Source: Hamadaea tsunoensis DSM 44101
GTDB taxonomy: Bacteria > Actinomycetota > Actinomycetes > Mycobacteriales > Micromonosporaceae
Length of the DNA stretch: 49,223 bases
Assembly (NCBI RefSeq): GCF_000428945.1
Contig: NZ_AUAX01000044.1
Span: 1-49,223, forward strand
Direction: 5' to 3'
Part shown: piece by piece, positions 1-8,617 of the stretch
Layout: every line of letters starts with the position of its first letter
How positions within the stretch are numbered: position 1 is the first letter of the stretch
Position numbers and translations under genes: made by a program
The notes under the pieces: model-generated
Told to the model about the DNA's origin: nothing
Seen by the model: only the letters and a program-made list of their open reading frames with translations
Databases searched by the model: none

Positions 1-16
1 TACGGCAGCCGAAGAT
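1..16. repeat. Left terminal inverted repeat of the IS701-type element
   Basis: The sequence is identical to the reverse complement of 1473-1488. It sits just past the 3' end of the transposase gene. The repeat could be longer, since the window begins at its first visible base. Confidence 0.85.
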
Positions 17-21
17 TCTGA

Positions 22-1389
22 TCATCGACTGATGTCGACGAGGGTTCGGCGTTTGTGGTGGTAGTGGCGGGCTCTGGCTTGGTGGACGAGGCGCCAGGCG
101 AGCCAGGACAGCGCATGCCGCATCGTCATATCGGGCTTGGCGAATACGAAGGTGAGGAGGCGGCGGATCTCGGCCGCGCTCAGTGGTCCGATCTCGTCGG
201 CGGGCGGGACGGCGGAGGGCTGGGGTCGGGGCTGTTGGGCGGCGAGCACGGCCAGGAACGCCGCGGCGAGTAGGACCAGGGTGGTGTAGCGATGCCAGGA
301 GAGCCAGGTGCGGACCTGATGTTGGTCCAGGCCGGTCTGGCCTTTGGTGTCCTGGAAGCAGGACTCGATCGGCCAGCGCAGCCCGGCGGTCCAGGTCAGG
401 GTGGGCAGGCTGACGGGGGTCGGTGACCAGCACCGGTAGTAGGCGGTTTCGCCGGTGGTTTCGTTGCGGCGCAGCAGTAGCCAGTGGTGGCCGTGGTGGG
501 TTGCGTCGCTTTCGGTCTCGATGATGTTCACCCACGTCCACTGGTAGTAGCGGGGTCCTTTCGAGCCCCAGCCGGCCAGGTAGCGGCCCCACACTTCGGC
601 GGGTAGTGAGGCGGCCAGCTGGGCGGCGGTGATGGTCAGGCTCGGATGGTCCCAGCGGGTCAGGGCGGTGTCGCAGCGGATCGCCAGGACGTAGCCGACC
701 TGCCGGGCCCGTAGGTGGGCGCGCAGCTTCGTGTCGTTGCCGTAGACCTCGTCGCCGGTCACCCATCCGGCTTCGACACCGGCGTCGAGGGCGTCTTCGA
801 TCATCTGCCAAGCCAGCTGTGGCTTGGTCGAAAAGCCGATGTCGTCGGGCACGTTCGCGGCGGTGCACCGTTGCGGATCGTCGGTCCAGCCGGCGGGCAG
901 GTAGAGCCGGAAGTCGACCAAGGCCCGGCCGCCGGCGCGGGTGGCGTAGGCCAGATGCACACTGACCTGCGCGTTGTCGACCTTCCCGAGGGTGCCGGTG
1001 TATTGCTGCTGCACGCCGACGGTCTTGATCCCCTTCTTGGCGTCGCCGGTCTCGTCCACGATCAGCACCCCGCCGGGGCCGAGCCCGGCCACCACGTAGT
1101 CACGGATCTGCGCCCGCACGAACGCGTCATCCCACGACGCCGACGCCAGGAGCCGTTGCATCCCACCGGGATCACTCTCACCGGCGTACTCCGCGATCTG
1201 CCAGCAGGTACGCACCTCGATCGGGCCGAGCAGGGCCTGGACGAACAGCCGGGCTCGACGGCGGGGCTCGACCCGGGCGAACGCCGGCGCCACGCGCGCG
1301 AACAGCGAGTCGAACTCCTCCCGCCACCCGGCAGGGTCTATCCTGGCGGCAACGGTCGCCGCGACCTCATGTATGTCCACAACAGACAT
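22..1389 (-). CDS. IS701 family transposase
   Basis: A 455-residue DDE transposase that would catalyse cut-and-paste movement of the surrounding element. The three acidic residues are visible in typical contexts: Asp112 in VDETGD, Asp213 in VTGDEVYG and Glu342 in the RWPIESCFQDTKG block that marks the IS701/DDE_5-like group. A conserved C-terminal stretch (LSWLAWRLVHQARARHYHHKRR) is also present. Length is normal for the family and no frameshift is seen, so the enzyme may be active. The gene stands alone between the inverted repeats. The start is the ATG that precedes the VVDIHEVA stretch, 84 bases inside the right repeat. Confidence 0.93.
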   Translation of the reverse strand: MSVVDIHEVAATVAARIDPAGWREEFDSLFARVAPAFARVEPRRRARLFVQALLGPIEVRTCWQIAEYAGESDPGGMQRLLASASWDDAFVRAQIRDYVVAGLGPGGVLIVDETGDAKKGIKTVGVQQQYTGTLGKVDNAQVSVHLAYATRAGGRALVDFRLYLPAGWTDDPQRCTAANVPDDIGFSTKPQLAWQMIEDALDAGVEAGWVTGDEVYGNDTKLRAHLRARQVGYVLAIRCDTALTRWDHPSLTITAAQLAASLPAEVWGRYLAGWGSKGPRYYQWTWVNIIETESDATHHGHHWLLLRRNETTGETAYYRCWSPTPVSLPTLTWTAGLRWPIESCFQDTKGQTGLDQHQVRTWLSWHRYTTLVLLAAAFLAVLAAQQPRPQPSAVPPADEIGPLSAAEIRRLLTFVFAKPDMTMRHALSWLAWRLVHQARARHYHHKRRTLVDISR

Positions 1390-1472
1390 GATCTAGCGGC
1401 GACCGTGCCTACTTCCCCTGCCACACACCGACTTTGCCAACCCGTGACCATCGACCGGGCGAACAAAAAACG

Positions 1473-1488
1473 ATCTTCGGCTGCCGTA
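1473..1488. repeat. Right terminal inverted repeat of the IS701-type element
   Basis: Exact inverted copy of positions 1-16, upstream of the transposase start. It marks the right end of the element. Confidence 0.85.
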
Positions 1489-1489
1489 T

Positions 1490-2873
1490 TAAGAGGCCGC
1501 GGCCCCGGCCGATTCAGGTCGGTGTCGAGTGCCTGCGGCTGCTCGGTCCCCCCTGGCTCACGACGGTGGCCACGTGCAGGCTCGACTGCAGTTGTGGTGG
1601 CATCTGGTACTCCAGGCCCACGCAGTGCACGCATTGCGGGTTGGAGGGCGAGGTCCAGGCCCAAGTCAAGGATCCGCACCCACAGGATTGGGATACGTTG
1701 CAGGCTCGGTGAGCCGGCACATGGAAGCGGCGCGGTTGGTGCAGGTATTACTCGCCTCAGTCGATGTTCAGGGTTCACCAGGGCGACGAGATCGGCTATC
1801 GGCGAGGGCGCGCCCCCGACACGTACCCAGTTCCCGCCGGGACAGGCATTCGCAGGGCAACGGCAGGGCGAGCGCGCCGGCTCAATACCGTCGTGAACGT
1901 GAGTCTGGGCGTACAAGAGGCGAGGTGCGTCAGCTGGCATCAGGTCACGGATGCCGCCGTCACGAGCGATGGGGATATCCGGCAGCGCGGCATGGACTTG
2001 CTGACCGCGCGCGGCTGGGGCGGTGCGACCGGACTCGATGTCGTAGAACTTGGCGACGATGACGAATCCCGGCGGGGGCGATCGCTGCTAGCGGTATCCC
2101 GCGTGACGAACTGTCCATGACGATGCGCCCGGCGGGTCGTTGCGGCTCCGGCGGCCTGCGGTCTGGACCAACGGGAATGCCTGCGTCTGGGGGCGAACGC
2201 GCCACGGGTGATGAGGGCGCAGTAGCCAGGCGTTATGCCGATGCCGCAGGTCTCCTGAAGCTCTCAGTAAATCTATGGCGACGGCGGTAGACATCCTGGG
2301 GTTTGTTGGTTAAAGTTCCTGAGGTAAGCAATGAGGGAATATGAAGACGCCGACGTAACATTGCCAGCCCATGCTGGTACTGGATCAAATGTTCCGAGTG
2401 GAGCCTTCACCGGAGCAGTAAGGCGCCGAACGTGTACGGGACCATGAAGGTGAGTGGGGTTCTGGCACCGGCAGGCAACATCGCAGTGGCACGACAGCTC
2501 GGCCCGGTTTCGGATAGCCGGGAGTGACAGGCGCGGCCAAGTTCACGTTTTGGGGCTTCGCCTGTAGCAGTCAGCCGTACGTGCAGGGGCCATGACATTC
2601 GCGTGGGGCTTCAGCACCGGAACATGATTGCGAGCACGACAGCACCAGGTAAGGAACAGCAGAAAGCTGAGGAAAGGGAGGGTTGGTACACCGTTGGATC
2701 GCCCGTTGCAGGCCGGTTAGCTGAGCCTGGCGGTCACCGATGTTTTCCATCCGTACGAAAGGTGGTCTCGGTCACGCTTATGCGATCCTCGCACCTGGCG
2801 CCGCTCACGGCAGCCCGTGCGAAAACGACAACCGGCGACACGTTGCCGGTGATGGTGTTTCACCCGTAACCCT
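1490..2873. other. About 1.4 kb without a convincing gene
   Basis: No open frame here gives a recognisable protein. One plus-strand frame from about 1490 to 1712 has four cysteines arranged as C-S-C-G-G and C-T-H-C, like a small zinc ribbon. It runs into the IS end without its own start, so it could be a gene cut by the insertion. Other frames up to 118 codons have no family resemblance and no good ribosome binding site. The region is best read as intergenic plus decayed sequence. Confidence 0.4.
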
Positions 2874-2902
2874 GGGCCCCGGCGCTTGCTGCGCCGGGGC
2901 CC
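2874..2902. terminator. Strong GC hairpin upstream of the MerR-type gene
   Basis: A perfect 12-bp stem (GGGCCCCGGCGC and its complement) closes a 5-base loop, TTGCT. No T tract follows. It ends 11 bases before the ribosome binding site of the next gene, so it is either a terminator for something upstream or a structure in the 5' leader of that gene. Confidence 0.6.
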
Positions 2903-2920
2903 TCGTCATGAAGGTGAGAA

Positions 2921-3229
2921 TTGAGTCAGACCACCACACAGGACATGTTCGACGACGACGACTACCCCGCCTACACCATGGGCCGCGCCGCCGAAATGCT
3001 GGGCACCACCCCAGGCTTCCTGCGCAGCCTCGACGAGGCGAAACTCATCACCCCGCAGCGATCCAGCGGCGGCCACCGCCGCTACTCCCGCTACCAACTG
3101 CGCCTGGCCGCCCGCGCCCGCGAACTCGTCGACCAGGGCACCGCCCTCGACGCAGCCTGCCGCATCATCATCCTCGAAGACCAGCTGGCGGAAGCACTAC
3201 GCCTCAACCAGAGCCAGAAGCCCGACTGA
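2921..3229 (+). CDS. MerR-type helix-turn-helix regulator
   Basis: A 102-residue protein with an N-terminal MerR winged helix-turn-helix at about residues 15-70. The motif YTMGRAAEMLGTTPGFLR is followed by the LITPQRSSGGHRRYSRYQL wing typical of MerR proteins. A short helical tail (residues 72-100) can form the dimerisation coiled coil, and there is no effector-binding domain. Small proteins of exactly this kind are common in actinomycetes, often close to cold-shock genes, though none is seen here. The likely start is TTG, preceded by AAGGTGAG at 2911-2918. It follows the GC hairpin directly and is transcribed alone. Its target is unknown. Confidence 0.85.
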   Translation: MSQTTTQDMFDDDDYPAYTMGRAAEMLGTTPGFLRSLDEAKLITPQRSSGGHRRYSRYQLRLAARARELVDQGTALDAACRIIILEDQLAEALRLNQSQKPD

Positions 3230-3376
3230 CGAGGCGATGGCGCCGGCCAAGACGGCGCCCCAGCCCTCGCCCCGCGCCGTTGTCGTCGGCATTCGTCAAA
3301 CGAGCGGCAAGCAGATCGCGTCCGGCGATCACCGAGTTCAGCTGCTCTGCGTAACGTACGAGTGGAAGTGTCACGC

Positions 3377-3886
3377 CTACATCGCACCGTCCGCAGGATC
3401 CGCCAGCACCAGCCGACCAAGGTGGCAGCGAAGTCGGGCATCGGCGTACGCGAACCGGATATTGGCGTAACCGCCTGTCAGCACGGTGAGCTTGTGCGGA
3501 TCAGATGCCGGTGGATGGTCGATGCCCGCCGGCGGCCGATTGGTGCTGGTTGCGAGGGGCGTGGCCTTGCCGGTGAGTTCGTTGAGGACGCCGGTCATCT
3601 GCAAGACACGGTGGACGATGCCGTGGGGATTTGCCACATGCAGCGCGACGTCATGGACGGCAGCCCAGTTGCCGCCGTCGATCAAGGCGCGGATTCCGGC
3701 GCAGTCCAGGAACGTGACCTGGGAAAGATCGATGGTGAGCCGCTGGATGCCGCCGCGGCAGACGACATCTTTGATGGCAGTGCTCAGATGACTGGCGGTC
3801 GTGAGGTCGATCTCACCGATGACGAGGAGAACTTCGGTGCGCTCCAGCACAGGGCTGCTGGCGATCGACAGTGTCAGAGTGCTCAT
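3377..3886 (-). CDS. STAS-domain anti-sigma factor antagonist
   Basis: The STAS domain covers about residues 3-110 of 169, followed by a 55-residue tail of no known family. STAS proteins of the SpoIIAA/RsbV group bind anti-sigma kinases and release stress sigma factors. The phosphoacceptor loop reads FLDCAGIRAL, with Cys62 where SpoIIAA has its regulatory serine directly after the Asp, so the usual phosphorylation switch seems absent. The start at 3886 is supported by GGAGGTGACAAG just before ATG; a longer frame upstream lacks such a site. The gene diverges from the hsp20 transcription unit across about 0.2-0.5 kb. No partner kinase or sigma gene is in the window. Confidence 0.85.
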   Translation of the reverse strand: MSTLTLSIASSPVLERTEVLLVIGEIDLTTASHLSTAIKDVVCRGGIQRLTIDLSQVTFLDCAGIRALIDGGNWAAVHDVALHVANPHGIVHRVLQMTGVLNELTGKATPLATSTNRPPAGIDHPPASDPHKLTVLTGGYANIRFAYADARLRCHLGRLVLADPADGAM

Positions 3887-4069
3887 CTTGTCACCTCCGA
3901 GAATATCGGCGCAGTCCAGCATCGGTCGCCCTAGCGGGCACGGACGACTCGACCGGCGGCCACTCGCGTAACACCATGGGCGCCGGCGCCGCGGAAGGGG
4001 GGCCCCTCGGCGCTCCCGATGCTGCGGCGCGAAAGCGGTCTCAGAGGTCCTGCGTAGACTCCGGCTGTG

Positions 4070-4100
4070 TTGACAGAATCTATCACAGCGGCTATAGATT
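4070..4100 (+). promoter_or_regulatory. Promoter with overlapping inverted repeat upstream of hsp20
   Basis: TTGACA at 4070-4075 and TATAGA at 4093-4098 are separated by exactly 17 bases, a near-consensus housekeeping promoter. A perfect inverted repeat, AATCTAT at 4077-4083 and ATAGATT at 4094-4100, covers the spacer and the -10 box. This is the position expected for a repressor operator. It does not match the HAIR or CIRCE heat-shock operators. Confidence 0.6.
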
Positions 4101-4159
4101 TTGTATGCCCGTGGGGCACGGTTATCGGTTGAGAGACGGACCCTGATGAGGAGGTGATC

Positions 4160-4246
4160 ATGGTGGCCCGGCTTGGCTCCTCCCACCATCGCCGTGACCA
4201 CCGGTCGCGGCTCGGTGACCGCCGACCGCCCAACCCGCGGCACTGA
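4160..4246 (+). CDS. Short leader ORF (28 codons) ahead of hsp20
   Basis: A 28-residue ORF (begins MVARLGSSHH, ends NPRH) lies between the promoter at 4070 and hsp20. Its ATG is directly preceded by AGGAGGTGATC at 4149-4159, an 11-base match to the complement of the 16S rRNA 3' end, far better than most sites in this window. The peptide is basic and His/Arg-rich with no family resemblance. It could be a leader peptide that tunes transcription or translation of hsp20, or a chance ORF behind a strong site. Confidence 0.4.
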   Translation: MVARLGSSHHRRDHRSRLGDRRPPNPRH

Positions 4247-4366
4247 TCAACGGCGCCGGCCGCTCTGCCGGTGACCAACAGGACGAACATCATCACCGTT
4301 GGCCTCATGCGAGGAAACAACAATGACTGGGGCTGTGCCCCGAACAGATCTGGAGGTGTGTTGGTA

Positions 4367-4873
4367 ATGACTGGCCTGCGTTTCGACCCGTTTCGTGACT
4401 TCGACCGGCTCGCCACGGAGGTGTTCGGCACCGCGCGTACGCCGTCACTGATGCCGATGGACTGCATGCGAGCCGGCGACGAGTTCGTGTGCCGGTTCGA
4501 TCTTCCCGGCATCGACGCGGACTCCCTGGACGTGTCAGCGGAAAACCAGACCTTGACCGTGCGCGCCCAGCGCACCCGCCGCGATCCGGACGACTGCACC
4601 TATCTGGTCTCCGAGCGGCCGTCTGGCACGTACAGCCGTCAGCTGGTGCTCGGCGAAGGACTGGCCGTGGACCAGATCCGCGCCGAGTACCGAGACGGCG
4701 TGCTGACCCTGACCATCCCCGTCGCCGAACAGGCCAAGCCCCGCAAGATCGAGATCATGCGGGCGGACAACACGGCGATCGGCTCCCACGACGGTCACAA
4801 GATGATCTCCGGACAGGCTCAGGCGGAAACCGCAACCGAGCGGCAAAAGGTGCCCACGACCACCGGCTCCTGA
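4367..4873 (+). CDS. Hsp20/alpha-crystallin family small heat-shock protein
   Basis: A 168-residue cytoplasmic holdase chaperone. The alpha-crystallin domain spans about residues 30-130, with the PMDCMRAGDEFVCRFDLPGI entry strand and the signature GVLTLTIPVAE near its end. The C-terminal KIEI resembles the I-x-I anchor, and a 35-residue hydrophilic tail rich in Gln, Glu and Thr follows. The chosen ATG has GGAGGTG at 4352-4358; an in-frame TTG at 4361 is the alternative. It probably belongs to the unit driven from the promoter at 4070, giving a roughly 270-base leader that holds the short ORF. Such genes are usually stress-induced, but no known heat-shock operator is visible. Confidence 0.93.
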   Translation: MTGLRFDPFRDFDRLATEVFGTARTPSLMPMDCMRAGDEFVCRFDLPGIDADSLDVSAENQTLTVRAQRTRRDPDDCTYLVSERPSGTYSRQLVLGEGLAVDQIRAEYRDGVLTLTIPVAEQAKPRKIEIMRADNTAIGSHDGHKMISGQAQAETATERQKVPTTTGS

Positions 4874-5220
4874 TCCACGGCCGAACGCCGCACTCCGGCA
4901 CAGGACGGTCGCCTCGGCACGCTCAGCGGCCCGCGAGCTTCCTGGTTGGAGCGGACATCGCCAGCGGCGACTGCTGCGCCTGCAGGATCGCACAGCAGCT
5001 CTGGACGACGCAGAGTCCCCGGAGTACGCGAGGGGCGCGGCAGTCGCCGCCATCGACGTCACCATCGTTCCTTCGCTCAGCCGAGACTGCCGGTCGGAGC
5101 GTCGAGGCGGCAAGGTGTTGGTTTACCGACCAGCGGATTGGTGATCCGCAGGCTTCTGACTGCGTGCTGCTGGAGCGATGCCCGGCCACCAGCACAAACA
5201 ACGCGAGCACAGCACCATGA

Positions 5221-5733
5221 CTGTTCCAGCTGCAGGCCGAGGAAGGTCCGTGCGTGGAGTGTTTTCGCACCGGCCGGCCGGTTTCGGTCGCCAACCTCGC
5301 TGTGGGGGACCGGTGGCCGCGCTTCACGGAGGCCGCGGCGGCTGTCGGCTTCGCCGCTGTGCACGCCGTGCCGATGCGGCTGCGCGAGCAGGTGATCGGT
5401 GCGCTGAACTTCTTCGACGTCACACCGGGTTCGCTGGACCCGGCGAAGCTGCACAGCGGCCAGGCGCTGGCGGACGTGGCGACCATCGGGTTGCTCCAAG
5501 AGCGGGCGATCCGCCGCCGGGACGTGCTCACCGAGCAGCTGCAGGCCGCGCTCAACAGCCGCATCGTGATCGAACAGGCCAAGGGTGTGCTCGCCGAGCG
5601 CTGACACATCGACATGGACGACGCGTTCGGGCTGCTGCGCAGCCACTCCCGGAGCGGGAACCGGCGGCTGTCGGAACTCTCACGCGCCATAGTGGACGGT
5701 ACCGAGCAGCTGCCGGGCCCGGACGCACCGTAG
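5221..5733 (+). pseudogene. GAF-ANTAR regulator, disrupted
   Basis: The frame opens after a TGA at 5218 with the second half of a GAF domain ([20 protein letters not shown] onward, then a typical [12 protein letters not shown] strand). It continues into the first ANTAR helix ([13 protein letters not shown]). There an in-frame TGA at 5602-5604 interrupts it, and the next 42 codons restore the ANTAR remainder (HIDMDDAFGLLRSHSR, then RRLSELSRAIVDG) up to a TAG at 5731. The N-terminal half of the GAF domain is not found upstream. ANTAR proteins bind paired RNA hexaloops to control antitermination; this copy lacks an intact ANTAR and should be inactive unless the stop is read through. Confidence 0.85.
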
Positions 5734-6057
5734 ATCGCGGGCAGGTCGCGGGGCGGAAGTGATCCGCCCCGCGACCGCTACCCCCCAGGAATGAAGTCTC
5801 GGCATGGGATCTCGCCGTGCCGTCGGGAACGAAGCCCGTCGGGGCGGCGGATGGCTCCATGGTCATCGCGTCTGTGGACACGTCGCAGTGATACCGGCAA
5901 AGGGTTGCTCGTGGTGACCGCGTGGTCCAGGCGGATCGAAGATCGAATCTTACCGATCTGAGATTGACCGTACACCATTGCGCCGCTGACAACCACAGCT
6001 ACGAGGGCGGGCGGCATATCGGACCGGGTTTCGGCTGCCGCCCCGTCCGGGCATGAC
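5734..6057. other. Intergenic region before the lipid-kinase gene
   Basis: About 320 bases between the broken ANTAR gene and the diacylglycerol-kinase-like gene. No protein-like frame, RNA gene or clear promoter was recognised. Confidence 0.4.
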
Positions 6058-6990
6058 GTGACCATGGGAGTCTTGCGGTCGGCGGTCATCGTCAACCCCA
6101 CCAAATGTGACGAGGCCGGCCTTCGGACGGCGCTGGAGGCTCAGCTCGCCGAAGCGGGCTGGCCGGCGCCGACGTGGGCGGCCACGACGACCGAGCACAC
6201 CGGCCGTACGCAGGCTCAGGAGGCCGTCGCCGCCGGGGCGCAGGTTCTCTTCGTCGGCGGCGGCGACGGCACCGTCATGGAGTGCGCCGGTGCCCTCGCC
6301 GGTACGCCGGTGGCGCTGTGCGTACTGCCTCTGGGCACCGGCAACCTGCTCGCCCGCAATCTGCGCCTGCCGACCGACATCGCGGGCGCGATCTCGGCCG
6401 CCGTGGACGGAGAGCGGCGCAGGATCGACGTCGGGCGCGTCGGCGAACGGTGCTTCACGGTCATGGCGGGGATCGGTTTCGACGCCCGGATGATGGACGA
6501 CGCCCCCGAAGCACTCAAGGCCCGTACCGGCGCCTTCGCGTACGCGGTGTCGGCGCTGCGGCACCTGCGCGGCGAGTACATGCACGTCGACATCACCCTG
6601 GACGGCGGCACGCCCCTGCGGCGGCGCGCGCGAAGTGTCCTCGTGGCGAACATGGGCGACCTTCAGGCCGGTGTGCGGCTGCTGCGCAAGGCGGAGCCGG
6701 ACGACGGCGTACTCGATGTCGCGGTCATCGCTCCGCGTACCCTGCGGCATTGGCTGACGATGTCGGTGTCGATATTGCTGCACCGGCGCCGCGTGCCGCA
6801 CATGGACGTGTTCACCGCCCGGACCGTGGGCATCCAGGCGACACGCCCGCAGGCCCGCGAACTCGACGGCGACGTCATCGACAGCAACCGCGAACTGGCC
6901 GTCGCGATCGACGCGGGGGCCCTCGTCGTGTGCGTTCCGCGCGAGCAGGCGGGCACGAGCGCCGGACAGGGCGAGACCGGATCGGCGTAG
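6058..6990 (+). CDS. Diacylglycerol kinase-like lipid kinase
   Basis: A 310-residue protein of the DAGK catalytic family (DgkB/YegS type), which phosphorylates diacylglycerol or a related lipid with ATP at the inner membrane face. The nucleotide loop GGGDGT lies at residues 67-72 and the PLGTGNLLARNL motif at 91-102. The second beta-sandwich domain follows, with a conserved ELDGD near residue 270. The start is GTG 6058 or ATG 6064; neither has a strong ribosome site. It is followed about 90 bases later by a broken CorA gene, with which it may once have been co-transcribed. Substrate is not deducible. Confidence 0.9.
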   Translation: MTMGVLRSAVIVNPTKCDEAGLRTALEAQLAEAGWPAPTWAATTTEHTGRTQAQEAVAAGAQVLFVGGGDGTVMECAGALAGTPVALCVLPLGTGNLLARNLRLPTDIAGAISAAVDGERRRIDVGRVGERCFTVMAGIGFDARMMDDAPEALKARTGAFAYAVSALRHLRGEYMHVDITLDGGTPLRRRARSVLVANMGDLQAGVRLLRKAEPDDGVLDVAVIAPRTLRHWLTMSVSILLHRRRVPHMDVFTARTVGIQATRPQARELDGDVIDSNRELAVAIDAGALVVCVPREQAGTSAGQGETGSA

Positions 6991-7082
6991 TGTGATGTGA
7001 AGGGAGGCGAAAGCGTCGCCCGCCCGCCTGGACCCCGCGGTTGCCCACCAGCGGCTCCCGGTCCAGCGAAGGCGTACCCATC

Positions 7083-7707
7083 ATGATTGTTGACGATTCT
7101 CCACCTGTCGCGACGCTGGAGCGCGGGTCCCGCCCCCGGGCGCACACGCGGCTGTACCGCGACGGCGTACGCGTACTGCAGGACTTTCCCTTGGCGGACA
7201 TCTCCGAACATCTGGCCGAGGCCGGGTCCGTGGTGTGGCTGGACCTGAGCCGTCCGACGCCCGCGGATTTCGCGCCGGCCAGCGCCGAGTTCGGCCTGCA
7301 CGAGCTGGCCGTGGAAGACGCGCTCGACGAGTCCCAGCGCCCCAAACTCGACCGTTACGCCACGCACCTGTTCCTCAGCGCGTACGGCGATCGCAGATAC
7401 AGGCCATACAGCGGCGGTCGTTCGCGCTGCGCAAGAACCTCGTCGTCCTACGCCGGGTGATCATGCCGATGCGGGAGGTCCTCAACTCCTTGCTCACCAT
7501 CCAGGCCAACCCGGATGAATCTGATCATGAAGAAGGTGACCAGCTGGGCGGCGATCATTGCCGTCCCGACCGCCATCACCGGTTCTACGCCAGAATCTGC
7601 CCTATCCCGGGTTCGCCACGGGCTGGGGCGTGTACGCCTCGACGGGGCTGATCCTGATCCTGTCCTCCGTGCTGTTCGTGGTCTTCAAGCGCAGAGACTG
7701 GCTCTGA
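7083..7707 (+). pseudogene. CorA-type magnesium transporter, degraded
   Basis: Three segments of a CorA protein lie in different frames. From ATG 7083 to about 7385 the N-terminal cytoplasmic domain is readable (VVWLDLSRPT, then ELAVEDALDESQRPKLDRY). About 7395-7510 holds part of the long helix (IQRRSFALRKNLVVLRRVIM). About 7515-7707 holds the transmembrane end (MNLIMKKVTSWAAIIAV, then WGVYASTGLILIL and a final KRRDWL before TGA). Compared with a usual length near 330-370 residues, at least two internal deletions and several frameshifts have occurred. The YGMN-type selectivity motif is also scrambled by a shift. It cannot make a working channel. Confidence 0.85.
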
Positions 7708-7821
7708 AGCGCCCTGGCAACGGCGGCCGCCGGACAGCGTCCAATGTTCATGATCGGCGCGGCGGGAAGACCTTCGCGGCGTGCCATGCTGGAAGTCTTC
7801 GACCAAAGGCCGTGACGGCAC

Positions 7822-8064
7822 ATGTCCATGACACAGCTCGCTCGCCCGCAGACCGACGACCAGCAGATCACCGAGATCGTCGCCCGGCTCCGACGACGCT
7901 ACCCGCCCCAGCGGATCTCCAGCCCGGACCTCGAACAGCTGGTCGACGGCTTCTACCACCAACTCTCCGCAGCCCCGATCCGGACCTTCGTCGCCATCCT
8001 CGCCGAGCGCCTCACCCGAGCGTCCATCGAAAACCCGGCACCTGCGGCGGGTACGCCTTCCTGA
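7822..8064 (+). CDS. Small three-helix bundle domain protein
   Basis: An 80-residue protein resembling the actinobacterial three-helix-bundle dimerisation family (DUF3562-like), whose members show IVxRLxxRYP, then YHxL, then PIRxFVxxLxER. Here one reads IVARLRRRYP, FYHQLSAAPIRTFVAILAERL. Function of the family is unknown. The last dozen residues (IENPAPAAGTPS) do not look like family sequence and may follow a frameshift. The next 150 bases carry another open frame (around TRRPDATAYRQM) without a start of its own. Start ATG at 7822; a second ATG lies two codons on. Confidence 0.6.
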   Translation: MSMTQLARPQTDDQQITEIVARLRRRYPPQRISSPDLEQLVDGFYHQLSAAPIRTFVAILAERLTRASIENPAPAAGTPS

Positions 8065-8249
8065 CCCGCCGGCCCGACGCGACCGCGTACCGGCAGATGT
8101 GTGTTCAGGCGGTCCAGGACGTGCTCGACGGGCTGGGTACCGCCCGGTTGTCGGCGGGGGAGGCGGGCGACCGTGACCTGTTCGGCACGTATACCTGGCC
8201 TACAGCTACCGGCGGATGACCACCAACTTCGCCGCGATCACCAACCTCG

Positions 8250-8369
8250 AAATCCATCGAACATCGACTCACGCCTCATCACAACCGGCAACGCCGCCAC
8301 AGCGCTCTGGGTTACCTCACCCCGATCGAGTTTGAAAGGCTCCGCCCCGAAACCCTCCTCGCGGCCTGA
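8250..8369 (+). pseudogene. IS3-family transposase C-terminal fragment
   Basis: The frame ending at TGA 8367-8369 reads HHNRQRRHSALGYLTPIEFE near its end, the hallmark C-terminal block of IS3-family integrase-type transposases (usual form YNxxRRHSALGYLSP). Nothing of the catalytic core is found upstream, so only the last 30-40 codons survive. Confidence 0.8.
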
Positions 8370-8617
8370 GCCAACCAAAACCACTCCGCCAATCCAGGGG
8401 AAGATCACACTCTCCGAGCAATCGGGGGAACCTCACCGGGATCGGAGAACCATTCCCTGGCCGAACCGGCGTAAGCGACTGTGTTGCCGGTGCCGGACAC
8501 GACGAACGGTGCGTACTCACTGCTCGACCTGGTATCACAAGGCGATCGTCTGGGTAACCGCTCGCAGAGAAAGCTGATAGCTGCCGCGATGGCCTGGCTA
8601 TGAACTGAGGGGCGACG

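Larger units (their letters stand above)
1..1488 (-). mobile_element. IS701-type insertion sequence
   Basis: The first 16 bases of the window (TACGGCAGCCGAAGAT) recur as an exact inverted copy at 1473-1488, and a DDE transposase gene fills the space between. This defines an element of about 1.49 kb, whose left edge may extend past the window start. Because the left flank is absent, the target-site duplication cannot be read. The bases right of the inner repeat are TTAAG. Confidence 0.85.

Noticed and set aside
2603-2869. 88-codon plus-strand frame upstream of the MerR-type gene
   Set aside because: I looked for a cold-shock protein here, since such genes often precede this regulator, but no RNP motif or family pattern is present.
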